DNA from: Lumbricus rubellus | Lineage: Eukaryota > Annelida > Clitellata > Crassiclitellata > Lumbricidae | NCBI GenBank assembly: GCA_945859605.1 | Contig: OX243820.1 | Coordinates: 29,722,100-29,786,099, forward strand | Length of the DNA stretch: 64,000 bases | Direction: 5' to 3' | In this document: positions 32,496-43,789 of the stretch, in pieces | Numbering within the stretch: the stretch's first letter is position 1 | Layout: every line of letters begins with the position of its first letter | Made by a program: the position numbers and the translations under genes | The notes under the pieces: model-generated | What the model was told of the DNA's origin: nothing | The model's input: only the letters and a program-made list of their open reading frames with translations | Databases searched by the model: none

Positions 32496-32619
32496 AGTCA
32501 GCTTGAATACGTTTTAGCTCGTCTCATACATGTAGATCCCAGACATCTGAAAAATTGCAAGAGACTGTGTATGAGCTAATGAACTGAAGTAGAACTCTTC
32601 CAGAATTTGACTGAAACAG
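32490..32619 (+). other. Inferred 5'UTR exon of GPCR5
   Basis: Ends at a strong donor 'aacag|gtaatt' (cut after 32,619). The acceptor 'tttttgccgcag' at 33,452 would give an 833-base intron. Exon text aligns loosely with the GPCR4 5'UTR exon. Confidence 0.55.
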
Positions 32620-32929
32620 GTAATTTTATTATCAAACAGGTTGTGTCATTGAATGATCAGAACTGGTTTTGCTTGGACGGGTTTGTCATTCGTTGTATTA
32701 ATAATAATTATCGCCTAAATAGTTTTGCTTCTAAAAATATATTTTATTTCGAGTTTCCTTGCCATCGACTGTGGTACGCGATTGAAGGTCGCAAACTGGA
32801 GTTTCCTCTGAGTATTGGCCTCGAACAAATCCTTGAGTCACACATTTAACCAGGGTCTTAAAATTATGCCTTGTTATTAGACAATTGCATAGGAAAGAAA
32901 CGGTATAAGAATTTAAGGAACAACCGTAA

Positions 32930-33110
32930 CCATAACCATCAATTTATTGAGACAAGAAGTATTAAAATAAAATCACGTCAAAACAATCAACTAAAATCTC
33001 TTGGTCACAAATAAGAACCCAGAAGGGACTGCAGAGTCTCGCTGGTTAGGGCCACCTATGCACGTTTTCTGGTGCTATAGATTTTCAATGAAGAAATTTA
33101 GTTGATGCAA
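32930..33110. repeat. Dispersed repeat, paralogue of 27,033-27,200
   Basis: See the 27 kb copy: the shared block 'aacccagaagggact...gggccacct' lies at 33,017-33,055, preceded by AT-rich tail-like text. Confidence 0.5.
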
Positions 33111-33495
33111 TGCTTGCATAATGATGGAATGTGAGCGTAGGCCTAACGTTGAAATTAAACCACCATGATTTTGCAGTTGTAGTCTAGTGTCGCATGTCGT
33201 GCAAGCAGCAGCTGGTAATGGTAGATTAAATTATCCTTTGCAGACTGTCTGTTGTGTTCAGATTTCTGCATTCTGTGATCTGTATTCTTTTTAATTGCTA
33301 TACTACTGCCTAATTGTACACTGTAACGGGTTGCGGTCTGTATGCTGTAACTTGTAAGAAGCCTATATAATACGTACACATATTTCTGTATGTATGTTTC
33401 CTAAGGCATAAAAAACAGTTAAAAAATATGATTTTACGATTTTTTGCCGCAGTTTTCTGCAATCATCTATACTAACTGGCTGTGGGAAAATAAAC

Positions 33496-34641
33496 ATGGA
33501 GACACCGGAGCTGAAAGCTATACCAATTCAATCTATAATCAAAGCAATGGCAATGAACAACACGTCTTCATTGAATGCTTCAATTAATGAATCAATGACC
33601 CAGATTCAGAAATCACCTGAAATCAAGATCTACGCTAATGCGATCAGCTTAGATTTCAAGATGGTTTACATCGCAATTGGTGCCGTGGGGATAGCTGGAA
33701 ACCTGTTGGCTCTCATCGTTTTCCTTGGACACAAGCCACTTCTCCGACGACCTGCAAACTATTTTCTCGTCAACCAGTGTACGATCAACCTACTCGTCAG
33801 CATCATCCTCGTCCTGACGATAACAGTGGATGCAAGTCGCTGGCCGGCGTCCGTACTCGTCCCGATGTGCTACCTGTGGAACTCCCGAGCCGTCTTCGTG
33901 GGCCTCTTCCTATCGTCGCTCTACAACATCACTCTGATGACCTTGGAGCGATACCTGGAGGTCGTACACCCGATCAAACACCACCTGAAGATCAGCAAGG
34001 GCAAGGTCATTGCGTGCAGCATCGTTGGGAGTCTCTTAGGATTCATGTTTAAGATGAGCGTTGCCATACCAACTGTGAAAGTCGTCAACGGAATCTGCAC
34101 GGGCGCCAGCTTTCCGACAATTCCAATCAAGCGTATCGTTGGTGCCACCAACTTCCTCTTAGAATACTTCATCCCCGTCACGGTCATTGCTTTCTGCTAT
34201 GCCAGCATGGCACGCTCTCTGCGTCGCCACTTAAAGATCACTCATCCATCTGGCGCAGAGCCGCAGCCAATGCAGACAAAGATGTCGCGAGCGAGACGCA
34301 ACATCATCAAGACGTTATTCATCGTTGTCCTTTCATTCGTCATCTGTACCACGTTCAAGCAGATTATCATAACGATGTATTCCTTGGGAGACGTGCCGCT
34401 CGATCTGAGTGGCGTCACTTTCAACTTGGCTCAAGTCCTCGCCTACTTGAACTGCTGTAACGATCCATTCATCTACGCTTTTCACTACGAGGAATTTCGC
34501 GTCGGTCTTCGCAAGTTGTTCTGTCGTGCTAAGGTTGTACCGTCAGGAGCAAATACGACTCGCGTTGAGACACACGAAACGGGGAACTGGCGCAGCGCTG
34601 TAGAAAGATCAGAATCTGCAGTTAATCAAATCTGCAGTTGA
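33496..34641 (+). CDS. Rhodopsin-like GPCR 5
   Basis: Up to 381 residues if the first ATG (33,496) is used. The Met at 33,553 (MNNTSSLNASINES) matches the N-termini of the other copies, so either start is possible. Features: sequon-rich N-terminus, GIAGNLLALIVF TM1, Asn at 2.50 (NQCTINLLVS), ERYLEVVHPI after TM3, GICTGASFPTIP ECL2, PVTVIAFCYASMARSLRR TM5, FVICTTFKQIII TM6 and NCCNDPFIYAF TM7. The C-terminus is unusual. After VETHETGNW it adds RSAVERSESAVNQICS, whose last codons are the first unit of a 16-bp satellite, and the stop lies inside the second unit. The satellite has therefore extended the reading frame. A short first exon at about 32.5 kb is inferred. Confidence 0.92.
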   Translation: METPELKAIPIQSIIKAMAMNNTSSLNASINESMTQIQKSPEIKIYANAISLDFKMVYIAIGAVGIAGNLLALIVFLGHKPLLRRPANYFLVNQCTINLLVSIILVLTITVDASRWPASVLVPMCYLWNSRAVFVGLFLSSLYNITLMTLERYLEVVHPIKHHLKISKGKVIACSIVGSLLGFMFKMSVAIPTVKVVNGICTGASFPTIPIKRIVGATNFLLEYFIPVTVIAFCYASMARSLRRHLKITHPSGAEPQPMQTKMSRARRNIIKTLFIVVLSFVICTTFKQIIITMYSLGDVPLDLSGVTFNLAQVLAYLNCCNDPFIYAFHYEEFRVGLRKLFCRAKVVPSGANTTRVETHETGNWRSAVERSESAVNQICS

Positions 34642-34872
34642 TCAAATCTGCAGTTAATCAAATCTGCAGTTAATCAAATCTGCAGTTAATCAAATCTGCA
34701 GTTAATCAAATCTGCAGTTAATCAAATCTGCAGTTAATCAAATCTGCAGTTAATCAAATCTGCAGTTAATCAAATCTGCAGTTAATCAAATCTGCAGTTA
34801 ATCAAATCTGCAGTTAATCAAATCTGCAGTTAATCAAATCTGCAGTTAATCAAATCTGCAGTTAATCAAATC
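34612..34872. repeat. 16-bp satellite, about 16 units, overlapping the GPCR5 stop codon
   Basis: The unit gcagttaatcaaatct is repeated head to tail with almost no variation; the second unit has ttg for tta. Each unit holds CTGCAG. Because 16 is not a multiple of three, every frame meets TAA or TGA within three units, so the array terminates any frame that enters it. Confidence 0.97.
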
Positions 34873-35521
34873 AGAGACGTGAATCGAATCAATGAACTTA
34901 AAGATTCAATGAAGCAATTCGACTGAGATCACATGAATCGGTTGACTCATTTTATCTGAAAGTTCAGTCATTATGTCACCCATAGGCTAGTCAGTTATGC
35001 GCATAAATTAAACTCCAGTCGCTTTAGACGATTTGACGTTCAAAAGACGTTGAAGTGTGACCATATTATATTATTAGATCTATATTATGGAAAGGTTACC
35101 ACATTTAGCTGATATTAGGTTGAAAGGACCTCTATAAAGACAATCTGATAGGCACAATATTATTACAGTGTTACGAATGAATGTAAATCGTTCGAGGGAA
35201 TCACTGAACTACTGAATAGTGTACAAATGAATCGTTTTAATTGCATTGTAGTATCAATGGTAGTTTGCTTAAAACCATAGATATAATTTTTGGAATTTAG
35301 CTGTTGCCCCAACCGTCCTTGAACGCATGTTGCCACACACAAAAAAGCTCGTTCGAAAAGACGTCGTCATCTAGAATAGCTGTTGCGTATGAATCTGTCA
35401 GGATATTTAAAAACAGCACTTAGCACTTCTTCTATGGTACTATAGGCCTACCCATCTATTATATATTAAGCCAGGTTTTAAGCGTGCGACTTCACACAAC
35501 TTGTCCTTTTGTCTTTAACTA
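34873..35521. other. Intergenic, no gene seen
   Basis: AT-rich, unique-looking. Nothing supported. Confidence 0.45.
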
Positions 35522-36545
35522 CACCGTGATTCAAAAAAAAGGAAGCCAAATTATTTTTCATATATCTCTAATGCCTGATAACATATCACGCTAAAAATTT
35601 CCAGATATTTAGAGAATTGGACGAAGAATATGATTCGAAAATTTCATGGGATAAAGTTGAACGGATAAAAAGATATGAATCTTTAAACTTCATATGCCGA
35701 AATTGCCGTTTACAAGCAATTTTTTGTCAGATTCAATAAAAAAAGTAAGCTAAACTGTTTTTATTATATCTCCAATGCCTGTTAATTAATCATACTAAAA
35801 GTTTCCAGATATTTAGAGAATTGAACCTAGAATAGGATTCCAAAATATCATGTAATACATTTGAATGGATAGAAAGATATGAATATTTAAACTTCATCTC
35901 CGGAAATTTCAGTTTTCAGCAAATCTGTTACGGTGTTCGCTGCAGTTTTGATGCCTGATAGTTCCCAATTTTGGTCTTCAGTGATCCTGGAGTAAAATTT
36001 TACGGAATATAAAGTGTGGAGCGTGCATAATTAAAGACCAAGTCTACCAGACAACAATCCATGATATAAACGACCTGAAGCAACGCTTGTTGGAAGTGTG
36101 GGATGGCCTGGACCAGAGGATAATCGACGATGCTGTTGCCTAATGGCGCCAGCGCGTGAAGGCTTGCGTGCAAGCTGGAGGATGACACTTTGAGCATCTT
36201 ATTTAATTAAATAATCAAATCATACCGTTGGAGACATACTGTTAGTTCAATTATCTACATATCTGGAAAATTTTAGAATGATTGATCATCAGGCATTGGA
36301 GATACGAGAAAAAGTTTGACTTACATTTTACTGAATCTGACAGAAAATTGCTTGTAAACGGCAATTTCGGCATATGAAGATTAAAGATTCATATCTTTTT
36401 ATCCGTTCAACTTTATTTCATGAAATTTTGGAATCATATTCTTGGTCCAATTCTCTAAATATCTGGAAAATTTTAGCGTGATGTGTTATCAGGCATTAGA
36501 GATATATGAAAAACAATTTGGCTTACTTTTTTTTGAATCACGGTG
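35522..36545. mobile_element. Tc1/mariner-type element, 1,024 bp, long modular TIRs
   Basis: Both ends are CACCGTGATTCAAAAAAA inverted, flanked by TA (35,520-35,521 and 36,546-36,547). The inverted arms run more than 200 bases and remain nearly identical ('tatatctctaatgcctgata', 'ccagatatttagagaattgg'). Each arm also contains a second, more diverged copy of the same module (35,741-35,930 on the left, about 36,240-36,340 on the right). Only a transposase C-terminus remains inside (separate entry), so the copy is nonautonomous. Confidence 0.9.
36015..36200 (+). pseudogene. mariner transposase C-terminal remnant
   Basis: Plus-strand translation gives DQVYQTTIHDINDLKQRLLE, then VWDGLDQRIIDDAVA, a TAA stop, WRQRVKACVQAGG, a TGA stop, and HFEHLI. 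This is the standard end of a DDE transposase of this superfamily (ELKQRL, then WR-RL-AC, then GGHFEH). The catalytic DDE core is absent. Longer open frames on the opposite strand are shadows. Confidence 0.85.
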
Positions 36546-36547
36546 TA

Positions 36548-37115
36548 CAAATAGTAATTATTTTGTCAACGCGTCACACGGCTCAGATTTATTTCTTGCT
36601 TCCCTGCATAGAACCCAGAGTAAGAAGAGAAAATCACAGGTTCTTATGCAGAACTGTAGAATCTCGATGAGATTGCAATAATGTGACCATACTACTGTGT
36701 AAGTCGCAAATTGACATACTTTAGTCAGGTATACCTACTTGAGTTTTTCTAAACGAAAGCTCTAAAGAGTCAAAGAATCCTTCTAACTATATTGATACCA
36801 AACTATCAAGTTATTTGTTAGATACAGTGGCCTTATAAGCTTAGCTAAATTAAATTTTACCATTGCAAAACATACAGAGAACAATTGAATATTGACAAAG
36901 CAAAGAGCAGAAAAGATAACCATGGTAACAGTTAAAAGCCGATTCAGTGGCGGTAGAGGGGGAAACATGCGAACATTTGCATCAGGATACCTTTCCTCTA
37001 CTCAAACTCAAAGTAGAACAATAATGAAAACTCACTATTTCTCGTCCCCGTATTATGCATTGAGCACTTTTCGAATTGCAGGCAAAAGAGCATCTGCCAG
37101 CCAATTATCTTATCC
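36548..37115. other. Intergenic, no gene seen
   Basis: No repeat or ORF that I can support. Confidence 0.4.
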
Positions 37116-37123
37116 TCTAATAC

Positions 37124-37363
37124 CAGTGGCGCAACTAGGGGGGTGCTGGGGGGGTGCTTGAGCACCCCCCAGGCTAAAAAGGTGACCCACGCAATTTTTT
37201 CAAATCCGATGAGTTTTTTTGGTACGTGGGGGGAGTAGGGGTTATTCGGTCTTTAAGATTACGCAATCAAGCAAGTTCCTTTGGCACTCGTTACTTCGCA
37301 CCATCGGCGCTTACAATAATAATTCTGAGCACCCCCCAGGAAAATTTTCTGGTTGCGCCCCTG
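37124..37363. mobile_element. hAT-like MITE, 240 bp, perfect 8-bp duplication
   Basis: Ends CAGTGGCGCAACTAG and, inverted, CAGGGGCGCAACCAG, flanked by tctaatac on both sides (37,116-37,123 and 37,364-37,371). A 'gagcaccccccagg' block occurs near each end in the same orientation (37,161 and 37,327). Confidence 0.92.
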
Positions 37364-37429
37364 TCTAATACCATTACAACCTTCTCCTCTTTAATCACCC
37401 ACTGCTCTACACTGTTGTGTGTCCTCTAC

Positions 37430-37860
37430 AAAGTTAACCTTAGACGACTACATGTAGAAATTTTCCATCAGGTAGCCCACTATCGTCTATTCTATGTCAT
37501 TAATATAATGTATAGGTCTACTATAAGTATGAGCAGCAATGTCCATATAGCGCGCTTATCCTTGAGGCACTCCATTTAGCACCGTCATACATGCAGCTAG
37601 AACATTTCTTGCCAGTTAAAACCTTTTGTCTTCTTACTGATAGCCAGCTTTGAATCCACGATTGCTTGCAATTTTCTGCGCAGTTCTTTTGAAGTGCTTT
37701 GTCAAATGCATACGCGAAATCTTGGTCATTATAAATGATCTACAGACTTTTCTTCATTATCCTTTCATAGATCTCCCAGAAAAAATCTACAAGATATGTA
37801 AAATATGAGCGACTTTAGCTAATCCGTGTTGACCACATTTAATAATATTAGCCTACATGT
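37430..37860 (-). pseudogene. Decayed LINE reverse transcriptase (minus strand)
   Basis: Minus-strand conceptual translation gives, in order, QHGLAKVAHILHIL (compare QHGF-KGRS), DQDFAYAFDKALQ (compare DFAKAFD), QSWIQSWLSVRRQKVLTG (compare W-WLS-R-Q-V), VLNGVPQG and then HYINDI (compare YINDI). These blocks occur in the correct polymerase order but in shifted frames, with several stops, so this is an old fossil. The FADD motif and C-terminus are not seen before the MITE at 37,363. The family differs from the 6.6 kb LINE, judging by QHGF-type motifs against GYRANHST. Confidence 0.7.
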
Positions 37861-38582
37861 AAGCTCCTTCAAGTCCTCCACTATATCTCGACAGTGTAGG
37901 CCTACTCCCGCAAGCATCTAAGACCCGCTTAGTTCAATTTAACCTCGTGTAATTATACTCTCCTTGGAAGTCTCATTGCTCATATTGCATATCTCTGCTA
38001 CATTAGTATTGCTCTTAACTTAACATCGAGCAAAACCTCTCCAACCCCGTGTCCAGATGATTACTGATTAGCTCCAATTCCTTGTAAATAATCTGAATTC
38101 CGTATCGAATCAAGAGCTGTTGACAATCTGTAATTTCCGGTGTTGTCCATGACTACAATATTCCAGTTATGTCGAGTGACACATCCTCTGTTTTCCACTC
38201 AACCGTCCTCTCTCATCTCCATGGAAACCAATAATTCTTCCCGTGCAATTAAACAACATAATGGAATCTTTAAGTTGCAATTAGAGCATAGCACAAGTAG
38301 GCTATTTGGGATATGCGTGTCGTTTACGATCAAGTAACTTTTCAGGTTCGGCGTCGTGAGTGTCGTTTAAGGTCAGGTTAGGAGTTGCATGTCACGTGCC
38401 CAATGTGTCACGTGTCCAAGGTCTACGTATATGACTGCTCTTGTCAAACACAAGCAACGTCTTCATTCAGCGAACATAAATTATAGGCCTAATTATACGC
38501 TAATGGTGCACTAGGTTTACTGATAAACTGGTTGATGGAAAATTGTTTGACAGACTGCACATATAGGCCCTAATTCTGATTC
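37861..38582. other. Intergenic, possibly more of the decayed LINE
   Basis: Some minus-strand text may continue the fossil reverse transcriptase, but I cannot align it with confidence. No gene. Confidence 0.35.
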
Positions 38583-39507
38583 TATAGGACGGTTCATCCC
38601 CGGAAGATTCATCCCCCGGACGGTTCATCCCGGACGATTCATCCCGTGAATGTTTCATCCCCGGACGATTCATCCCGTGGACGTTTCATCCTCGGACGTT
38701 TCATCCCGTGGACGTTTCATCCCCGGACGTTTCATCCCCGGACGATTCATCCAGTGGACGTTTCATCCCCGGACGGTTTATTCACGGACGACTCATAGAG
38801 CATATTAATATGATTTGTTCATTAGTTGGCAGGGTAATACAACGTCCGGGTGAAGAGTCACCTGTTCTATTGTTCTATCGTCACCCATTGAGGTGTCAAC
38901 GGCCTAGTGTTGTAATGTTGCACGGTCAATTGGCCATTGTATAAAATTCTGAACATCACAGTACGAATGCCAATGAACCGTGGAATCAGCTCATTCATTC
39001 ATTCATTCATTCCGAAAACTTATATAGCGCCTCTTCAAGAAGTCTACTCAGAGGCGCTCCGAGCTCATACAACAGCGTTTAACAGATCGACATGACATAT
39101 GTTTCTAAGTTCGAACAGTAGGCTACGGAAGGGTGAAGGTCCCGAAATAACTTCAGGCAATATTTATTCCCATTTGTCGCACAAATAACTTTGCAAAATA
39201 ACCTCTGAACTAGTTTTCCTTGTCCGAAAATATATTTAGAGCTTTTAATTCCAAGTTGTGTACTTTTATGATTTATATATTTATTTTCCAAGTTTCATAG
39301 ATATTATGATATATTTAATTGCATGTTTCATAGGCTTAAATGTTCTTTTATGAGACCTATAATTTAGAACCTGCATGCGCCTTAAATTTCCGTCCGTGGA
39401 TGAACCGTCCGGGGATGAACCGTCCGGGGATGAATCGTCCGGGGATGAACCGTCCTCTGGATGAATCGTCCTGGGATGATTCGCCCGGGGATGAAACGTC
39501 CGCATAC
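38583..39507. mobile_element. Foldback-like element with inverted 14-15-bp arrays
   Basis: Plus-strand units of 'ttcatccccggacga' type occur about 14 times at 38,587-38,795. The reverse complement 'tcgtccggggatgaa' occurs about 8 times at 39,391-39,505. The two arrays face each other across about 600 bases that include a SINE tail. Inverted tandem arrays at both ends are the mark of foldback-type elements. No transposase is seen and no target duplication was identified. Confidence 0.6.
38998..39065 (-). mobile_element. SINE tail fragment with (ATTC)n
   Basis: 'cattcattcattcattcatt' followed by 'cttatatagcgcctcttcaag...ctactcagaggcgctccg'. On the minus strand this is the family tail ending in (GAAT)n. 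Confidence 0.6.
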
Positions 39508-40119
39508 CATAATTCTATACCTGCGAGATAACGGTGCCCAGGAGTGGTTCTCCTTATGGTCTAGAATCTTAACAAAAAACAAGTAAGACGCTTTATAATA
39601 CATGTATAATATTCTATAGGTGCGTTCATTTGCACACCAATATCGACTTATTGTTTTATGGCGCATTCTAGATATGCAGTGACATGAATAGACATAAATT
39701 AGGAATCTGGACAATATCGAGGTATGTTTAATGGATGAATCAAAGGCAAATCATTATAATTATTATAGGCAAAGTACAAATGCAAGGAAGAAAGGGTCCA
39801 TCTAAGCCTCTACCGAGTATGTTTCTACGTTAACTATCACTTGTGTTACATCATTTCTGTTTCTGAAGTTTTATTGTGGAACAATAAATGATTTTGATTT
39901 GATTTGAAACACATGGAAACGAAATTGTTACGTAAGTTAAATACGTAGGGCTCTCATTATCTCATGCGGAACAAATGAGATCGTCAATCGTTCATTCGAC
40001 CTTGGACCAGCAGTTGATGAACCTAACGTTGCGATTCGTGGTCAGTGCTTGCGAACTTTACTCCTCTAAGATTTAAGTAGCTATAGGTGACACTATTATG
40101 CAAATGTGAGCAATCGGCT
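39508..40119. other. Intergenic with a retroelement-like tail
   Basis: 'aataaatgattttgatttga' at 39,881-39,900 resembles the (TTGAT)n 3' tail of a non-LTR element. Otherwise nothing is recognised. Confidence 0.4.
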
Positions 40120-40190
40120 TGCCATGGATCGAACCCACAGCGAAGGGATCCGTGACAAGCCCCTTAGGCCTACCGACAGACCACCATTTC
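40120..40190 (-). other. tRNA-like sequence (SINE head or tRNA pseudogene)
   Basis: Minus strand: 'TGGTGGTCTGTCGGTAGGCC' (A-box-like, around 40,170-40,188) and 'GTGGGTTCGATCCATGG' (B-box-like, around 40,122-40,138). The acceptor stem does not pair well, so a functional tRNA is unlikely. Confidence 0.4.
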
Positions 40191-42186
40191 GAAGGAGTTT
40201 GTGATTTCCATCTGCAAATGTTGGCAAGTTTTTCTTTCGAAATAATAAATACTATCGAGAATTTATTTATTTGTTAATGAACGTCTAACACACGCCTTTG
40301 AATGTTGTTTAGAATCGCAGTGTTTGAACGGAATGATTAGTCGCCTGCTTATAAGCTAGGATGTTCAATAATTGTTCACGCAGCATGTTTATAATTATTA
40401 TTGAGCAAATTTCGAAATTATCTATCGTAGATTCGAAGATAATTTTGTCATAATTTGCGGACGGCCGATGACAATTATTGCTGATGAACTCTCTGCCATT
40501 ACCATATATTATATAAAATAATGTACAATAATTTACACTTTACCTTCCATTTTTCTGTTAAAAAACAGCAAATGTTGGCAAGGGTAGAGGGCCTACGCCT
40601 AAGGGTTCCTAATTAATGAAACATAATGTCCATTTAGATCTATGTCTTCTAATTGTGTCCAGTTTTGAAAATTTGTTTTAAAATCTGAATGTGGAACTTT
40701 TGGCTAATGAAAATAGGACAAAGAACCAGATGCCATGGTTTTGGTTATACAATATACATACTTTGAGGAGTGCCCAAAAATGTGCTTTATGCGAGTCCAG
40801 TAAACGCTAGATAAACAATATTGACGCGTACAAACACTTACATGTACCTATAATATGTTTGCATAAACATGTACATGTAGGTAATTTATGCAAGTATAGT
40901 CTATTATTAATGCACACGATTAATTACTACACTGATTATAATCCGCAGAGTCATAGTTTATGTAGACTGTACCAGAGTGAGAATTGCAGTGGAGGGTGTG
41001 GGGTTCAACCCCTAGTCTTTAGGAGCCCATAGTAAAGTCTTCATAGCACATCTCATTTCCACGCAAATCAACGTCTGACCCACGTCAGTTATTTTTTATA
41101 CAATTCTCGTGTTGCACTGCACGTGAGTGAAGAAATAGTAGACCTATTCCTGGAACTTTTTAACTTATTAGCAATTAATTGCTTACTTCCGCTCACGCGC
41201 AACATCATAAAACGTGTATTAATTGTAGCTGCAACACAGTCCTACAAATTATTGCGGTCGACTGTATATACTGCACGGACGGTGCAAGCTAAATAAAATG
41301 TAAATCGTGATTGATATTTTCTGCATGTTGCGTAACTCCGGATACCGAATAATTATAATTATCATGACAAATGAAATGGTGGCATTAACGATTTAACGAT
41401 TGTTGTTTGCTACGGAAAACGTTGATTTGTTGACGTGCATACACTGCATAGGCGATTGGTGAGCTTTTAGGTATAGACGAACGTTTCTGTGGATGATTTT
41501 AACGCTGGAAATGCCAATGACCTCCACAATGGGCCTGGAAAGGTCACTTAGAGCAAAGGAACTTCACTAATCTACATTGTATTCTTTCGAATATGGTGCA
41601 AGGAGGACACGATAAGCTCAATCGAGATTTTCCCCATTTCATACTCACTCATGAAATTGTTTTAATAGGCATAAATGTTTGTGTGCAATTTTGCGTCATT
41701 TAAGGTAAAATAAGAGAACTTGAAATTTAAATCGCTTCATTTGCATCTGGTTCTATCAGAATAGAGTGGAGAGCTTTTAATAGACTAAGTGGTTGTATGA
41801 TAGAGAATGGGTTTTACGAAACTGCATGTGCCCATGTGGAGATATAAACATTGCATTGATAAATGAATTGCATATTTAGATCAAAATAACTTTTCGTCAA
41901 TCTATATTATTTTGACATTAGTCTACTTGTTGCCAAATAGCAAAAGCTTATGATTGATTCATGTGATGAGCAATCCCTATTTTACATCAAAGTATCTGAG
42001 CCATCCTATTTTAGATCAAAGCATTGTCATACCAGGTAATTTGTGCTGCCAACTTTTATTTAGCCATAATTATCCAGGACGTCGCTTGATGTTGCATTTA
42101 CCAATTACTGACCCTAAACAATATCACTGCAGATAACGGGTGTTGCGTCATTCTGATGTAGGCCATAGGATCTACGGAAAATAGTC
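40191..42186. other. Intergenic, no gene seen
   Basis: Nearly 2 kb of AT-rich DNA without a supported ORF, repeat or element. Confidence 0.45.
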
Positions 42187-42194
42187 ACTATAGA

Positions 42195-42454
42195 CAGGGG
42201 CGGATCCAGGGCCAATCCGGCCATGGCCCCCATTTAAAAATTGCATGGGACGTGGCCCCCCACCCCATTTAGTACATTTTTCTGACATTTTGGCCGGCTG
42301 ACTAAAAATAAGGTCATCAGATTTTTTGGCAGGGAAAATGGTATATTTTTCTGACATTTTGGCCGGCTGACTAAAAAAGGTCATCATATTTTTTCGGCAA
42401 AGATAGCCGGAAATTTTGGCCGCTACCCTTCGAAAATTTTTGTATCCGCCTCTG
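42195..42454. mobile_element. hAT-like MITE, 260 bp (GGCGGATCC family)
   Basis: Starts CAGGGGCGGATCCAG and ends, inverted, CAGAGGCGGATACAA. The flanks actataga (42,187-42,194) and actagaga (42,455-42,462) match at 7 of 8. The interior has a direct repeat of about 65 bases around 'ttttctgacattttggccgg' (42,276 and 42,350), each with 'gactaaaaa-aggtcatca'. Confidence 0.88.
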
Positions 42455-42989
42455 ACTAGAGATCATGGAAAATTGTTCGGAATTCATGTTGACCAATCAA
42501 TTTTGTCACCAAAGAGCTTTTATGTGGACGAATGTTTTCATTGATGCGCTATTCTGAATTCTATGGTCATGCAATCCGTAAAACTATTTATGGCTGATGT
42601 CACGGACACGAAATAAAGCATCTCCCGCCAGGCCTAATGGTAGTTTATCCTGATGAAAAGAAGTTGAAAAAAGCCATTGCGCGTGTGTTTATTATTGCAG
42701 ATTAACGTCCATTTGCTTTCTTTGAACATTACTATTAGCAGTTTTGTTTGTTTTATTCATACAATTATTATAGCTAACTTTGCTCTGTTTAAAATATTTT
42801 TGGTGAAATTTGGCCATTATGAGTAAATATGAATTGCCATTAAGCCTGCAAAATTTGATTAAGAAATTCTTACTTTTTGCCAAGATATTAGCAAAAAAAC
42901 ATAAAGACTTTTTTGCCCACCCTGTACATCATACATGTATAGGCTAATTATGTTCAACTCGTTCTGTATCGTCATGTTTATGATGTTTT

Positions 42990-43435
42990 TACACTAACTT
43001 GTTGGTTCAATAAAAGTTGGATTTATGGAAGCAATTGTTGTTTTAAATGGAAGTGGGATTCATGAAAGTGATTCTTGCTAATAATTATAGATCATGGATT
43101 GATGAAAATATTGTTGCCTAAATAAAAGTTGCTTAAATGGAAATTTTATTTATGGATGCAATAATATTGTTGCTCAAATAGAAGTTTGATTTATGATAAT
43201 AAATCTTGCTAATCAATATAGATCCTGAATTGATGAAAATGTTGTTGCTTTAACAGAAGACTTCAGAAGTTGGTTAAATGGACGTTGGGGTTATGGAAGC
43301 AATTTTCTGTTAGCCTACTCAAAATAAAAGTTGGATTTGTGAAAATGATACTTGTTTCAGATAGGAGTTCTATATTCTATAATAATGATGAGGATAATTC
43401 TTGGTCGCTCGGAATTGTCCATTTCCGACAATAAT
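42990..43435. repeat. Dispersed degenerate repeat, shared with 52,255-52,660
   Basis: Degenerate units 'gttgctcaaatagaagttgg-attta-ggaa' recur about every 60-90 bases. The segment ends 'aattcttggtcgctcggaattgtcc', which matches 'aattcttggccgctccgaattatcc' at 52,646, where an array of the last motif then expands. Confidence 0.7.
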
Positions 43436-43789
43436 AGTCTGTTCATCGTAAGTAAGCAAGCATGTGTCTTCTTTACTGGCCCATCAGCACTTTGTAGTGT
43501 TCAGCATTAAGCCATTAACGAAGTTATGACATTCTAATTGATAACGTTTCCATAATCAAGTTTATCGCCTGAGGAAAATTCGTTCGAGCTGGGGAAGGCA
43601 CGGGCGTCTGATGTACGGAAGCGTCCTTTCGGAAGAAGGAGCGAGTTCAGCACGAATGACGTCAATGCGTAAGTGAAGCGTTGGCTACTCGTTTGATACT
43701 TTGATAACTTGGACACGTAATATTATTTTTTCTCATCTAAAGACTGACGTCGATAAGAAGCCCAAGGGATCAAAGAGTACAAATTAATT

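Noticed and set aside
36000..36197. Minus-strand 65-codon ORF inside the mariner element
   Set aside because: It is the reverse of the transposase C-terminus, whose plus-strand motifs (LKQRLLEVWD, HFEH) are recognisable.
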